A stretch of DNA of 64,000 nt from Sphingobacteriales bacterium. Its GTDB lineage: Bacteria > Bacteroidota > Bacteroidia > Chitinophagales > Chitinophagaceae. The DNA is taken from NCBI GenBank assembly GCA_016708305.1, contig JADJGB010000010.1, forward strand, positions 124,001 to 188,000, read 5' to 3'. Each line of letters opens with the position of its first letter. Position 1 is the stretch's first letter. A model generated the notes under the pieces. That model did not search any database. It was not told the origin of the DNA and worked only from the letters and a program-made list of their open reading frames with translations. Both the position numbers and the translations under genes were made by a program. Below are positions 54,232 to 62,985 of this stretch, piece after piece.

Positions 54232-55934
54232 AGCCGCTTGACTGGATAGTTTTAATCTTTACACTGCTCGTCATTATTTTGTATGGCATTTACAAAAGCC
54301 GTACTTCAAGGAATTTAGACGGTTATTTTCTATCCAACCGGGATATGCCCTGGTATATTATTTTGTTGAGTATCATGGGTACACAAGCCAGCGCCATAAC
54401 CTTCATTTCGGCACCGGGGCAGGCTTATACCGATGGAATGCGTTTTGTTCAATATTATTTCGGCCTGCCATTGGCAGCCATTGTTATCTGTATTTCTTTT
54501 GTGCCTGTTTTTCATAAATTAAAAGTTTATACAGCCTATGAATTTTTAGAAACCAGATTCAACGTAAAGACCCGGGCATTAACCTCTTTTCTGTTTTTAT
54601 TGCAACGCGGCCTTTCCACAGGCATCAGTATTTTTGCACCTTCCATCATTTTGTCCATCCTGCTCGATTGGAACATCTACCTCACCAATCTGTTTATGGG
54701 CGGCTTGCTGATTATTTACACCGTTACAGGCGGTGCTAAATCGGTGGCTTACACACAGCAGTTGCAGTTTGTCATCATTATGAGCGCTATGTTGCTGGCA
54801 GGTTATTTTGTAGTAAAAAATCTTCCGCAAAATATCGGCCTTAAAGAAGCTATTACCGTTGGCGGTAAATTGGGAAAATTCAATGTAATCACCACCGGAA
54901 TTGAAAACGGCAAATTCAACTGGGGCGACAAGTATAATATTTTCAGCGGTATCCTTGGCAGCTTTTTTCTGATGCTGTCCTACTTTGGCACCGACCAAAG
55001 CCAGGTGGGGCGCTACCTTACCGCCAAAACCATCAGGGAGAGCAGGTTAGGATTATTGCTAAACGGCATCGTAAAAATACCAATGCAGTTTTTTATTTTA
55101 TTATTGGGTGTTTTGGTATTGGCGTTCTATCAGTTCAACAATGCGCCTGCATTTTTCAATCAGCATGAAACAGCGCGGCTCGAAAACTCTGCCTATAAAA
55201 ATGAGTTTCATTCATTACAAAAACAGTTAAGCGATATTGATGCTCAGAAACAAACAATACTAAAAGAATACGCACAAACAAAATCAGTTGCTTTACTGAC
55301 AGAAGTAAATCAACTTCAAAAAAGCACCGAAAGCATCAGAAGTTCGGTGAAAGAATTAGTGAAAAAGAATGGCGGGAAAGATAATGACACCAACTATATT
55401 TTCTTAAAATTTGTAGTGGATTATCTGCCGACAGGCTTGGTAGGGCTGATTATTGCAGTAATTTTTCTGGCAAGCTGGGGCAGTATTGCCGCAGCGCTCA
55501 ACTCATTGGCTTCCAGCACTATCGTTGATTTTCATAAACGGTTTTTCAAGAAAATAGAAGGTGATGAAGATGATTACAGGTTTTCAAAATTATATACCTT
55601 TCTCTGGGGCATATTTTGCATCGGCGTAGCCATGTTTGTATCTCAATGGGGTAACAGCCTTATCGAGGTAGTGAATATTCTGGGGTCTTTGTTTTACGGA
55701 ACAATTCTCGGTATTTTCTTGGTGGCTTTTTATGCAAAAAAGGTAAGAGGGAACACAGTGTTTATTGCCGCAGTAATTGCCGAAATTGTTGTCATTGCCC
55801 TTTTCTTTCTGAACGAATATAAAATAATCAGTTTAGGATTTTTATGGCTCAATGCAGTGGGCGCATTGTTGGTGTATTTTCTTTCTGAATCTCTCAACGT
55901 TTTTGCAAAAAAGTATAAAGTAATTGACTACTGA
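54228..55934 (+). CDS. Sodium:solute symporter (SSS family) with cytoplasmic-type coiled-coil insert
   Basis: The 568-residue inner-membrane transporter has about 13 helices. SSS features include GYFLSNRDMPWY after TM1, MGTQASAITFISAPGQAY and YFGTDQSQVGRYLTAKT. Between helices (about residues 310-385) there is a 75-residue hydrophilic insert with coiled-coil character (LQKQLSDIDAQKQTILKEY and LLTEVNQLQKS). WGSIAAALNSLASSTIVDF follows. It is coupled to the small protein upstream, and the substrate is likely the product of the PIG-L enzyme. Frame intact. Confidence 0.92.
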   Translation: MKPLDWIVLIFTLLVIILYGIYKSRTSRNLDGYFLSNRDMPWYIILLSIMGTQASAITFISAPGQAYTDGMRFVQYYFGLPLAAIVICISFVPVFHKLKVYTAYEFLETRFNVKTRALTSFLFLLQRGLSTGISIFAPSIILSILLDWNIYLTNLFMGGLLIIYTVTGGAKSVAYTQQLQFVIIMSAMLLAGYFVVKNLPQNIGLKEAITVGGKLGKFNVITTGIENGKFNWGDKYNIFSGILGSFFLMLSYFGTDQSQVGRYLTAKTIRESRLGLLLNGIVKIPMQFFILLLGVLVLAFYQFNNAPAFFNQHETARLENSAYKNEFHSLQKQLSDIDAQKQTILKEYAQTKSVALLTEVNQLQKSTESIRSSVKELVKKNGGKDNDTNYIFLKFVVDYLPTGLVGLIIAVIFLASWGSIAAALNSLASSTIVDFHKRFFKKIEGDEDDYRFSKLYTFLWGIFCIGVAMFVSQWGNSLIEVVNILGSLFYGTILGIFLVAFYAKKVRGNTVFIAAVIAEIVVIALFFLNEYKIISLGFLWLNAVGALLVYFLSESLNVFAKKYKVIDY

Positions 55935-55961
55935 TTTCTCTCAAACGCTTCGCCGACTTTT

Positions 55962-56635
55962 CTATAATTTGTAAAACGGAATATCCATCACATCATATCT
56001 GATATCGCTCTGGTAGGTGTAATGCCACCACTCGGTTTCCAATGCTTTGAATCCGTGCTTTTCCATTACGGATTTCAGCAGGGTTCTGTTTTTCAGAATT
56101 TCTTCAGGAAGATTTTAAAACTATGGTGTGCCGAGTCGGTGAAGTTATCAAATCCGGTACCCATGTTCAACTCCTTTCTGGTCTTTAAATCAATAATCGT
56201 AAGGTCAACGGCGGTACCCCGATTGTGATAACTGCCTCTGGCAGGATTTGCCACATAACGATCATCTTTTATCAGTTCCCAAAAATCTTTGGTTACCGAG
56301 TAAGGGCGATAAGCATCCCAGATTTTCAAACCTAAATTCTGTTGGGCCAACCCCTCCTGCACTTTCTGCAAAGCCAATACCGCAGGCTTTCTCAGATAAG
56401 TTTCTCTAATTTCTCCACGATACATTTTCCTGCCCACAAAATTATTGGTATCTGCATAGCGCAGATCCAGTGCCACCTCCGACAGATGGCTTTTAATACC
56501 CGATAGCTTATTTTCCGGATTGGCCTTCACCGATTTTTTGTAATCCTTCATACGATCAATCACCTTCAGTTCGCTTTGTGCAAAAACCGAGGAGGATAGT
56601 GAAATGAATAGAAATAAGGCAAGGGTTTTCTTCAT
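55962..56635 (-). CDS. D-alanyl-D-alanine dipeptidase (VanX/DdpX type, one frameshift)
   Basis: The exported M15D zinc dipeptidase of about 224 residues starts at ATG 56635 (MKKTLALFLFISLSSSVFAQ). Zinc ligands are in SYHNRGTAVDLTI and ETEWWHYTY. The first frame stops after SFKIFLKKF. Adding an A at 56116-56119 gives SFKNLPEEILKNRTLLKSV and an end at TAG 55962. It cleaves D-Ala-D-Ala, a cell-wall recycling role here, with no vanA/vanH neighbours, so glycopeptide resistance is not indicated. Confidence 0.92.
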
Positions 56636-56662
56636 GCTTATCAATAAATCAAAGGTTTATTA

Positions 56663-57076
56663 TCAGGCAAATTTAATAATCAGACCGGCATCTATTTTGA
56701 AAGTTTGATATAGTTTTTTCGCCATATTCATTGATACATTTCTTTTCCTGATAGAATTTGAGAAAAGGTATTTTCCTTTACATCCAATAGTTCAGCCGTC
56801 TGACGCTGGTTTAAATTCTTCTTGCGCTTCCTTTTCAATAGTTACCAACAAGGGGTTTTTAAATTTAATATTTTTAAATTTTAGGTAGATATTTTCGTAA
56901 TCGGCACACATTCCGGCTATTCTACTAAATTCACGGGTGTAATCATTTTCAACATTTGTATCCTCAAAATAACCGTTTTTGGTAGCATAATCTACCCATT
57001 CATTCAGATATTTCATAGCGGCATCATAGGTTTCAAGAGCTGAAATTTCCATTAATTTTTCAAATTGTATTTTCAT
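56663..57076 (-). CDS. higA: HigA-type antitoxin with XRE helix-turn-helix (three frameshifts)
   Basis: Starts MKIQFEKLMEISALETYDAAM. A 70-residue acidic N-terminal part precedes the C-terminal HTH, which appears only after repair: NLNQRQTAELLDVKENTFSQILSGKRNVSMNMAKKLYQTF, ending GLIIKFA at TGA 56663. Indels near 56825, 56775 and 56745 split it. The antitoxin follows the toxin with almost no gap, the inverted (toxin-first) order of higBA. As read, the DNA-binding domain would be lost. Confidence 0.82.
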
Positions 57077-57077
57077 C

Positions 57078-57374
57078 CTACAAATTTTTAATGCATTTAA
57101 TTTTATCTTTCGCTGCATGTGTACCACAAAATCTTATCTACGCTATATTATTGCTAAAGACAATAAGCACTACAAACCGATAATGATTTCCTTTTATATT
57201 AAATACATAGCGAAAATCCCCTACATAATCGACAGATGGAAATAGTGCCTTTAATTCAATGTGGGTGCCAATATTATTCCCTTCCATCACTTTAAGCCAC
57301 TTATTTACAGCAGTTTTTGCACCTGCAAACTTTTGAACAAACTCCTCCAATAATATTTTGTTGGATACTTTCAT
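57078..57374 (-). CDS. higB: HigB-type toxin (RelE superfamily) with in-frame amber
   Basis: From ATG 57374 the frame gives MKVSNKILLEEFVQKF, IELKALFPSVDYVGDFRYVFNI and HYRFVVLIVFSNNIA, then TAG at 57138-57140. The same frame continues with IRFCGTHAAKDKIK to TAG 57078, two bases before the antitoxin ATG. HigB normally reads IAYIRFCGTHAEYDK at this place, so the TAG stands where Tyr is expected. HigB cleaves mRNA on ribosomes. The stop removes the C-terminal catalytic part, so the toxin is inactive if the base is real. Confidence 0.85.
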
Positions 57375-57390
57375 ACCCATCATAAAGATA

Positions 57391-57419
57391 AAAACACTTC
57401 TCAAAATATGAAGTGTTTT
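57391..57419. promoter_or_regulatory. Inverted repeat upstream of higBA (operator candidate)
   Basis: AACACTTC, nine AT-rich bases and GAAGTGTT form a perfect palindrome (10 bp with flanking A/T) starting 17 bases before the toxin ATG. HigA proteins bind palindromes at their promoter. It could instead act as a terminator for the neighbour, but no clear T-run follows. Confidence 0.55.
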
Positions 57420-57539
57420 AAAAAATATCTGTAATCGGTATCCCTTCGTCCAACCCCGTATTGCTTTACTAAGGTAGGTTATTGATTTTTGCCGGATGGA
57501 AATAACAATACCTCCGCCCGTGCCAGTATAATGCACGCC

Positions 57540-57788
57540 CATTGAAGCCTGCCGCGCAAGCGGTCAAACGGTTGGTTCTTATTGCAAAGAACACCGGCTT
57601 GCGACATCCAAATATTATTACTGGCAAAAACGGTTGCCTATTAACGCAGCGACCACACCCGCTTTCACGCAGGTGGCATCGATAGCCACCCATGGCAGTG
57701 CCGCAACTATCTGCTACCCCAATGGTGTGCGGCTTGAGTTAGGCAGTATTAATATAGCCGTTTTAAAAGAGCTGCTATGTTGCATCTG
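57540..57788 (+). CDS. tnpA: IS66 accessory protein TnpA (partial/frameshifted)
   Basis: Plus-strand translation gives EACRASGQTVGSYCKEHRLA, then SKYYYWQKR and the closing ATICYPNGVRLELGSINIAV, the standard IS66 TnpA end. The N-terminal 20 or so residues are broken by a stop near 57530. It overlaps the tnpB start. Confidence 0.75.
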
Positions 57789-58125
57789 AACTCCACTAGT
57801 CGCTACTTTTATTACAACGGCACTGCTGATTTTCGCAAGGGAGCCTACGGGTTGAGCGGCTCTGGTGCGCAGCGAGATGCAACAGGATGTGCTGAGTGGC
57901 GACGTATTCATTTTCATTGGCCGGCGTGGTAACAAAATAAAATTACTGCAATGGGATAGCGATGGCTTTGCGCTCTATGAAAAAGGATTGGAGCAGGGCA
58001 CTTTTGAAAGACCTCCCGCCAGCCATAACGGTCATTTTTGCATCACCTCACAGCAATTACAATTTATTTTTCAGGGTGTAATTTTAAAAACGGTGCGACA
58101 AAAAATCAGGTTTACCTGCCAATAA
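57777..58125 (+). CDS. tnpB: IS66 accessory protein TnpB (one frameshift)
   Basis: The protein of about 116 residues starts MLHLNSTSRYFYYNGTADFRKGAYGLSGLV and continues DVLSGDVFIFIGRRGNKIKLLQWDSDGFALYEKGLEQGTF, the TnpB (Orf2) signature. One base is extra or lost near 57862. It is required for IS66 transposition, with unclear mechanism. Confidence 0.88.
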
Positions 58126-58269
58126 TTCCACTATTGCCATACTGTCTGAAATACCTGTCAATACTGCATTTCAGGCAATTATTAGCATGATATTTGTACT
58201 ACCTGTAAACATCTTGCAAACAGTTTCACATATCGCTTCCGGCAATAGTTTTATAGACTAAAATCCTCT

Positions 58270-59756
58270 TTGAACAGGAAAGGAGTCACAATATTGAATT
58301 GCGATTACAGATACAATCGCTACAGTTGCAATTAGCCGAATTAAAGAAAATGCTCTTTGGCGGCAGGGCAGAGAAGTTTGTAACAGCAAATGCAACCGCC
58401 GTTTCACAGCCTGAATTATTCCCTGATGATAAACTGGGGCAGATAGACGTGGTAAAAACCACACTGGTAAAAAGAATATCAAAAAGCAACAAACCAAACT
58501 CACCGTAAAGCATCCGGTCGTAACCCTTTGCCGGAAAGCCTTCGCCGCGAAGTAATAGAACTGATGCCCAAAGAGGATGTAGAAGGTTTGCATCCCGTTG
58601 GTAAAGAAATTACCGAAAAGCTGGAGTACCGGCCCAGCGAGTTGTTTGTGAAACAATATGTACGCCCCGAGTATATCAAACCCTCAAATGATGGATTAAA
58701 CGCAAGCCGCATCATTGCTTCATTACCGGCCATGCCGCTTGAGAAATCTGTTGCAGGCGCATCATTGCTTACGCATTTGCTGGTAAGCAAGTTTGTGGAC
58801 CCATCTGCCTGTGTATCGCCAGTTAGCCATCTTCAAACGTCAAAATGTAAACATCAATCACAGCACGGTAAGCGGCTGGATAAAAGATGCGATGAGGTTG
58901 ATTGAACCGGTTCACGACCTGCATTGCTGGCAGGTTTTGAATACAAACTATTTGAATGTGGATGAAACCACGATAAAGGTTTTAGATAAGGACAAAAAAC
59001 AAACCACGCATACAGGATACTATTGGGTGTATTACGATACGCAACGAAAAATAGCATTGTTCGATTATCAGCCAGGGCGTGGCGCTTTGTCTCCCAAAGC
59101 TATGTTGCACAAGTTTAAAGGCTATTTGAAAACAGATGGCTACGATGCTTCCGAAACTTTCGATAAAGTAGAAGGCGTTACCCCTTTTGCTGCTGGGCGC
59201 ATGCGCGCCGAAAATTTACGAAGCCAAAGATTATGACAAAGCCAATGCGAATGCGGTTTTGAGCCTGATACAGGATTTATATAAAATAGAATCCTATTGC
59301 CGCGATGAAAACTTTACGCCGGAGCAAATAAAAAACCATCGGCATGAACATGCCCCTACCCGTATTAAACAATTTGCAAAGCACATTAACCGAAATGTTG
59401 CTCACCAAAAGGTATTACCCAAAAGTCCTTTTGGCAAGGCCATTGCTTATACATTAACACGATGGCAGAAGTTGTGTGTGTACACCACAGACGGCATTTT
59501 GCAAATCGATAATAACCTTATTGAGAACGCTATTCGCCCTGTGGCGCTGGGGCGCAAAAATTATCTGTTTGCCGGAAGCCACGAGCGGGCACAGGATGCA
59601 GCAATGCTTTATAGCCTGTTCGCCACATGCCGCCTGCACAACATCAATCCCGAACACTGGCTCACCTACCTGCTCGAAAAAATCAACAGCACAAAAAAGG
59701 AAAACCTACACCTACTGCTGCCACAAAACTATGTTGCCAACTTTAAACAACAATGA
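58270..59756 (+). CDS. tnpC: IS66 transposase TnpC (frameshifted)
   Basis: The protein of about 495 residues has an N-terminal leucine-zipper-like coiled coil (LRLQIQSLQLQLAELKKMLFG), a zinc-binding linker region (YRPSELFVKQYVRPEYI), and the DDE core with LNVDETTIKVLDKDKK (Asp), YLKTDGYDAS (Asp) and LQIDNNLIENAIRPVALGRKNYLFAG (Glu), the classic IS66 block. It is broken near 58500, 58800 and 59205. The left end of the frame is uncertain. Confidence 0.9.
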
Positions 59757-59777
59757 CGGGGTTGGACGAAGGAATAC

Positions 59778-60189
59778 GGTTTATGAGCATGCAGCTGTTT
59801 TTTACAATAATTGCAAATACGGAGGCGTAAATAATACTGAAGTGCCCAACCATATTTATAGATGGCCAGAGAGAGAAATTGAAAAGACTATTGCATCTTA
59901 TACTCCCTATTGCAAGCATAGATTTATTTATAAATACGGACAGGCATTCCCATGCACCCCACAATCAGAAAACAAAGGTCAATTAAAATTGTTGTTACTT
60001 AAGGTCATACGACCTTTTTATTACATTTATGCAAAAATATTTCCTAAACAACAGAATCTATTTTCTTTTCTTATTGAAAAACCGGGTATTTCAAATTCCA
60101 TTTTTCCATGGCTACTTTATGACAATAATTCAAATAAAATAACCTTTAATGAAGATTGGGGAAATAAAAGATACAAAGAAATAAAATAA
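59778..60189 (+). pseudogene. C-terminal fragment of a SAM-dependent methyltransferase
   Basis: In frame +1 the sequence after the IS66 right end reads VYEHAAVFYNNCKYGGVNNTEVPNHIYRWPEREIEKT and, later, PKQQNLFSFLIEKPG, ending at TAA 60187-60189. This is the C-terminal part of a class I methyltransferase type often found in sugar or O-antigen clusters. The SAM-binding part is absent, and it is not found left of the IS66, where HigBA lies. It is a truncated gene, cut by the element or an associated deletion. Confidence 0.65.
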
Positions 60190-60391
60190 TCCTTTTGCAC
60201 AAAAATATATAGCCAGTTAAATAGTTAGTTCCATTAAAAGGAAGTTCCTCAAATAGAACAAAGCTTTGAATAAAAGCTATACAACCTCTAACAATTATTA
60301 TTTTATACTGTAATATTTTATCTTATTTTACCGTATACATAAATAAAGGCTCATTTAAAAAAAAGCATAAAATATAGTTTTATCCTATTCC

Positions 60392-61292
60392 CTAATTCTT
60401 TTCAATCACATAAATTATTGAGCTACATTCCTCCACATTTCCCCATGCGTTCAGGTTGGAGAAAAAGCCATGTAACCCGGCTGAAATAAAATTAGTTTTG
60501 CCCGATTTATATTTACTGCTCAACATACTTACATAAAAACTATCATACCACATTGGAAGCATTTTTACTAATCGAAAAGAATGTAGGTGTAAAAGCCCTT
60601 TCATACTTTGAGGAGAAAAATGGTACAAATGACGGGGTACATCATAAGCTGCCCAAAAAGCATTATACGCTGTTGCATCCTTACTGGTGTAATTGGGTAC
60701 TGCTACAAACAATTTGCCTTCATCCGTAAGAATTTCTCTAAGTTTTTGCAAATAGCCATTTAAATCATGCACATGCTCCAGCACATGCCACATGGTAATG
60801 GCATCAAACTTTTTTTTTGGAAGCTGATACAGGATTTCTGATGGCAATATTTCCAGTCCGTATAGTTTTTTAGCCATTCCTCTGGCATCACTATCCGGCT
60901 CAAGGCCTGTGGCCTCCCACCCTCTTTGTTGCATAGTGTGCAGGAAGGAACCAATACCACAACCCATATCTAATAGACTACCCTGTTTTAAGCCTGTGCA
61001 TTTTTCAACAATTTCAGCTTTTTGCACTAAAGTTCTTTTTCGGACATTCTGATACAATCGATTTATTAATCCTTTCCCCGTATTTGTATGGGAAACATAA
61101 TCTTCGGATTTATAGTAAGCACCAATGTTTTGCTGATCGGGCACATCCTGAGTAATGCGGAGTGAACAGTTTTTACATTCCTGAATTTTAAAAAACTCAC
61201 TGCTTACCGTATAATCTTTTACCTCAAAAACATCCTGAAACTCACTCGATCCACAAACAGGGCATTTCGAATAATGAATCCTATCCATCATA
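60392..61292 (-). CDS. Class I SAM-dependent methyltransferase with N-terminal zinc ribbon-like motif
   Basis: This protein of about 299 residues has an N-terminal CPVCGSSEF and CKNCSLRIT pair (four Cys, zinc-ribbon type), then a Rossmann SAM domain: LLDMGCGIGSFLHTMQQRGWEATGLEPD (motif I and acidic loop) and ITMWHVLEHVHDL. These C-methyl- or O-methyltransferases often act on nucleotide sugars, lipids or polysaccharides. The frame is intact. The start is 61292 or 61289, about 9 bases after the IscA-like gene, so it is in the same operon. Confidence 0.88.
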
Positions 61293-61301
61293 CAATTTCT
61301 T

Positions 61302-61647
61302 TTAAACAGCAAAACTGGTTCCGCAACCACAGGTACTGGATGCATTGGGATTAGAGAATGTAAACCCACGGTTATTCAAACCCTCGTTCCAGTCTATTTG
61401 CATCCCCGTCAGATACAGCTCATGCGCTTTATTGATGATGCAGGGAATTCCTCCAATTTCAAATAATTTATCGGATTCTTCCTTTTTCAAAACCCAGAAT
61501 ATATGTCATGCCGGAGCAACCGCCACCCTTTACGCCAATTCGTAAATATTGATTGGGATAAAATCCGGGCTCATTCATCAGCCTTTTTATTTCCTTTATC
61601 GCTTCAATGGTCAAACTGACGGGCGTATCTTCTTGTATCTCTATCAT
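61302..61647 (-). CDS. HesB/IscA-family iron-sulfur carrier (one frameshift)
   Basis: The A-type Fe-S carrier of about 114 residues starts MIEIQEDTPVSLTIEAIKEI. The three ligand cysteines are present: GGGCSGMTY and CGCGTSF near the C-terminus. An extra A near 61493 breaks the frame; removing it joins ILGFEKEESDKLFEIGGI. It passes Fe-S clusters to target enzymes in the cytoplasm. No isc or suf genes are nearby, so a stand-alone ErpA or SufA role is likely. Confidence 0.92.
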
Positions 61648-61673
61648 GCTGCAAAAATAAAGAGTAACTGCAT

Positions 61674-61895
61674 TTAAAATAATCTTTTAATCAACCAAAT
61701 GATAAGGTTGAGAATCAGGCTGATAATAATGAGTGTTGTGATTGGAAAATAAAACCTGAAATTTTCTCTTTCGATACGAATATCACCGGGAAGCTTGGCG
61801 AAAAAATTCAAACGATTGCCAAAGAGCATGAAAACAGCGCCTATAACCAACAAAATGATACCAGCAATTAATAAATATTTTCCAATTTGTTGCAT
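61674..61895 (-). CDS. DUF2905 family small membrane protein
   Basis: The 73-residue protein has two transmembrane helices with the connecting motif LNFFAKLPGDIRIERENFRFYFP, which defines DUF2905. It lies 13 bases after the peptidase-like gene and 26 before the IscA-like gene. Function unknown. Confidence 0.92.
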   Translation of the reverse strand: MQQIGKYLLIAGIILLVIGAVFMLFGNRLNFFAKLPGDIRIERENFRFYFPITTLIIISLILNLIIWLIKRLF

Positions 61896-61908
61896 TTGGT
61901 AAAGATAA

Positions 61909-62695
61909 TCAATCTAATTTCTCAATATTATTATCAAGCCTTATTGATTGCAAAAATACCAAAATCTCCTTTATCATTTCGGCCTGCTCCTGCAGGTGGC
62001 CGTGTTGTGCTTCTATATTAATATAGGGTATTCCGTTATTTTGACAATAAACCGAAAGAGAGCCATCATCTTTCACTTCCTCACTTTGAAGTACCACATT
62101 TCTGCCCAGCGATTTAAAATACTCAAATTCGCTTCGTGCGGTTACAAAAAAGAAATCGTCAATATCCTCATTCTCATTGATGTAAACATCTTCAGCGTCT
62201 TTAGCGTTTAAATAGCTCAGGATGGAATAGCTGCTGTCGGTGTTGTTGTGAAGGGCAACAATATATCCATTTTGAATTTTTGACCTAAACATTTTAAGCA
62301 AAATGTCCGAAAACGATTTTAGATTTTTTTCAAGTCGCTGCGGATAATTTTCATTGTAATTTTTCAGCTTATTCTTAATGCCAATCTGTGTAAAAATTCT
62401 GTTTGGATCAAAAAGTAATCTTTCCCTTTAATTTTATACTTCACCAAACGTTCGCCATTTTGCTTCAGTTGTATCAGTGTATAATCCGAAAAACCGGAAT
62501 CGGCCAATTCAAAGGCATCAATGGCGGTATTTTCATTCTCATGGAGTGAAACAAAAACCACGAGGCGCTATCATTTCCTGAAATCATTAGTTTACATTCA
62601 TTTTTACCCAGACGAAATACCAATTCGCTATTCCAGACAAAAGATGACAGCAAAATGAAAGCCAGCAGAAGATAAATACCTGTTTTTCTTGTCAT
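61909..62695 (-). CDS. Putative exported zinc-dependent hydrolase with HENE motif (two frameshifts)
   Basis: The protein of about 262 residues has a signal anchor (RKTGIYLLLAFILLSSFVW). Two lost bases near 62570 and 62405 split it. The restored order is VFVSLHENENTAIDAFELAD, KGKDYFLDPNRIFTQIGI, NGYIVALHNNTDSSYSILSYL, DIDDFFFVTARSEFEYFK, DGSLSVYCQ and YINIEAQHGHLQEQ. HENE (HxxE), ALHNN and EAQHGH are spaced like the zinc ligands and catalytic Glu of M14/AstE-like carboxypeptidase folds. I do not know a named family, so the enzyme class is inference. It is first of a four-gene tight cluster. Confidence 0.65.
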
Positions 62696-62985
62696 TATTA
62701 ATTATTGAACAATTGAGAATTAAATATAGTCATAGTTAGTCATGCGGCAAAATCTTCCTTACCATAATCTTTGCCTATAATCTTCAAAATCAAAAATATC
62801 AACTTAATTAAAAGCATCTAATTATTAGTTATAGAAACGAATTATAAAAACATTGAATTTAATCCTTTCATTTTAAAATAATCAAGGCTGAATTTCACTC
62901 CAATTTTATAAAAATATTTCTATTTATGAAAAAATATGTTAATCTTGCCCAAATTTTTTAACAGAAACAGATTTGTTTAAATCCA
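62696..62985. other. Divergent intergenic region before topA
   Basis: AT-rich 290 bases between the hydrolase-like gene and topA, no coding frame. It should hold promoters in both directions. No clear Bacteroidota -7/-33 pair was identified. Confidence 0.4.

Larger units (their letters stand above)
57438..59777. mobile_element. IS66-family insertion sequence
   Basis: About 2,340 bp bounded by 22-bp inverted repeats with one mismatch (57438-57459 starting GTATCCCTTCG; 59756-59777 ending GAAGGAATAC). It encodes tnpA, tnpB and tnpC in the IS66 order. The 8 bases outside the two ends do not match, so no target duplication remains. The right flank is a methyltransferase gene lacking its 5' part, suggesting a deletion or recombination next to the element. 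Confidence 0.88.

Noticed and set aside
55962..56635. Glycopeptide-resistance gene vanX
   Set aside because: No vanH, vanA or vanRS neighbours and an export signal is present, fitting a wall-recycling dipeptidase.
59476..59777. Left half of a long plus frame running from IS66 into the methyltransferase fragment
   Set aside because: Within the IS66 this frame is a shadow of tnpC; only the part right of 59777 has methyltransferase sequence.
56663..60189. HigBA plus IS66 as a defence island
   Set aside because: Only a broken toxin-antitoxin pair and a common insertion sequence are present; no nuclease, helicase or restriction gene is near.
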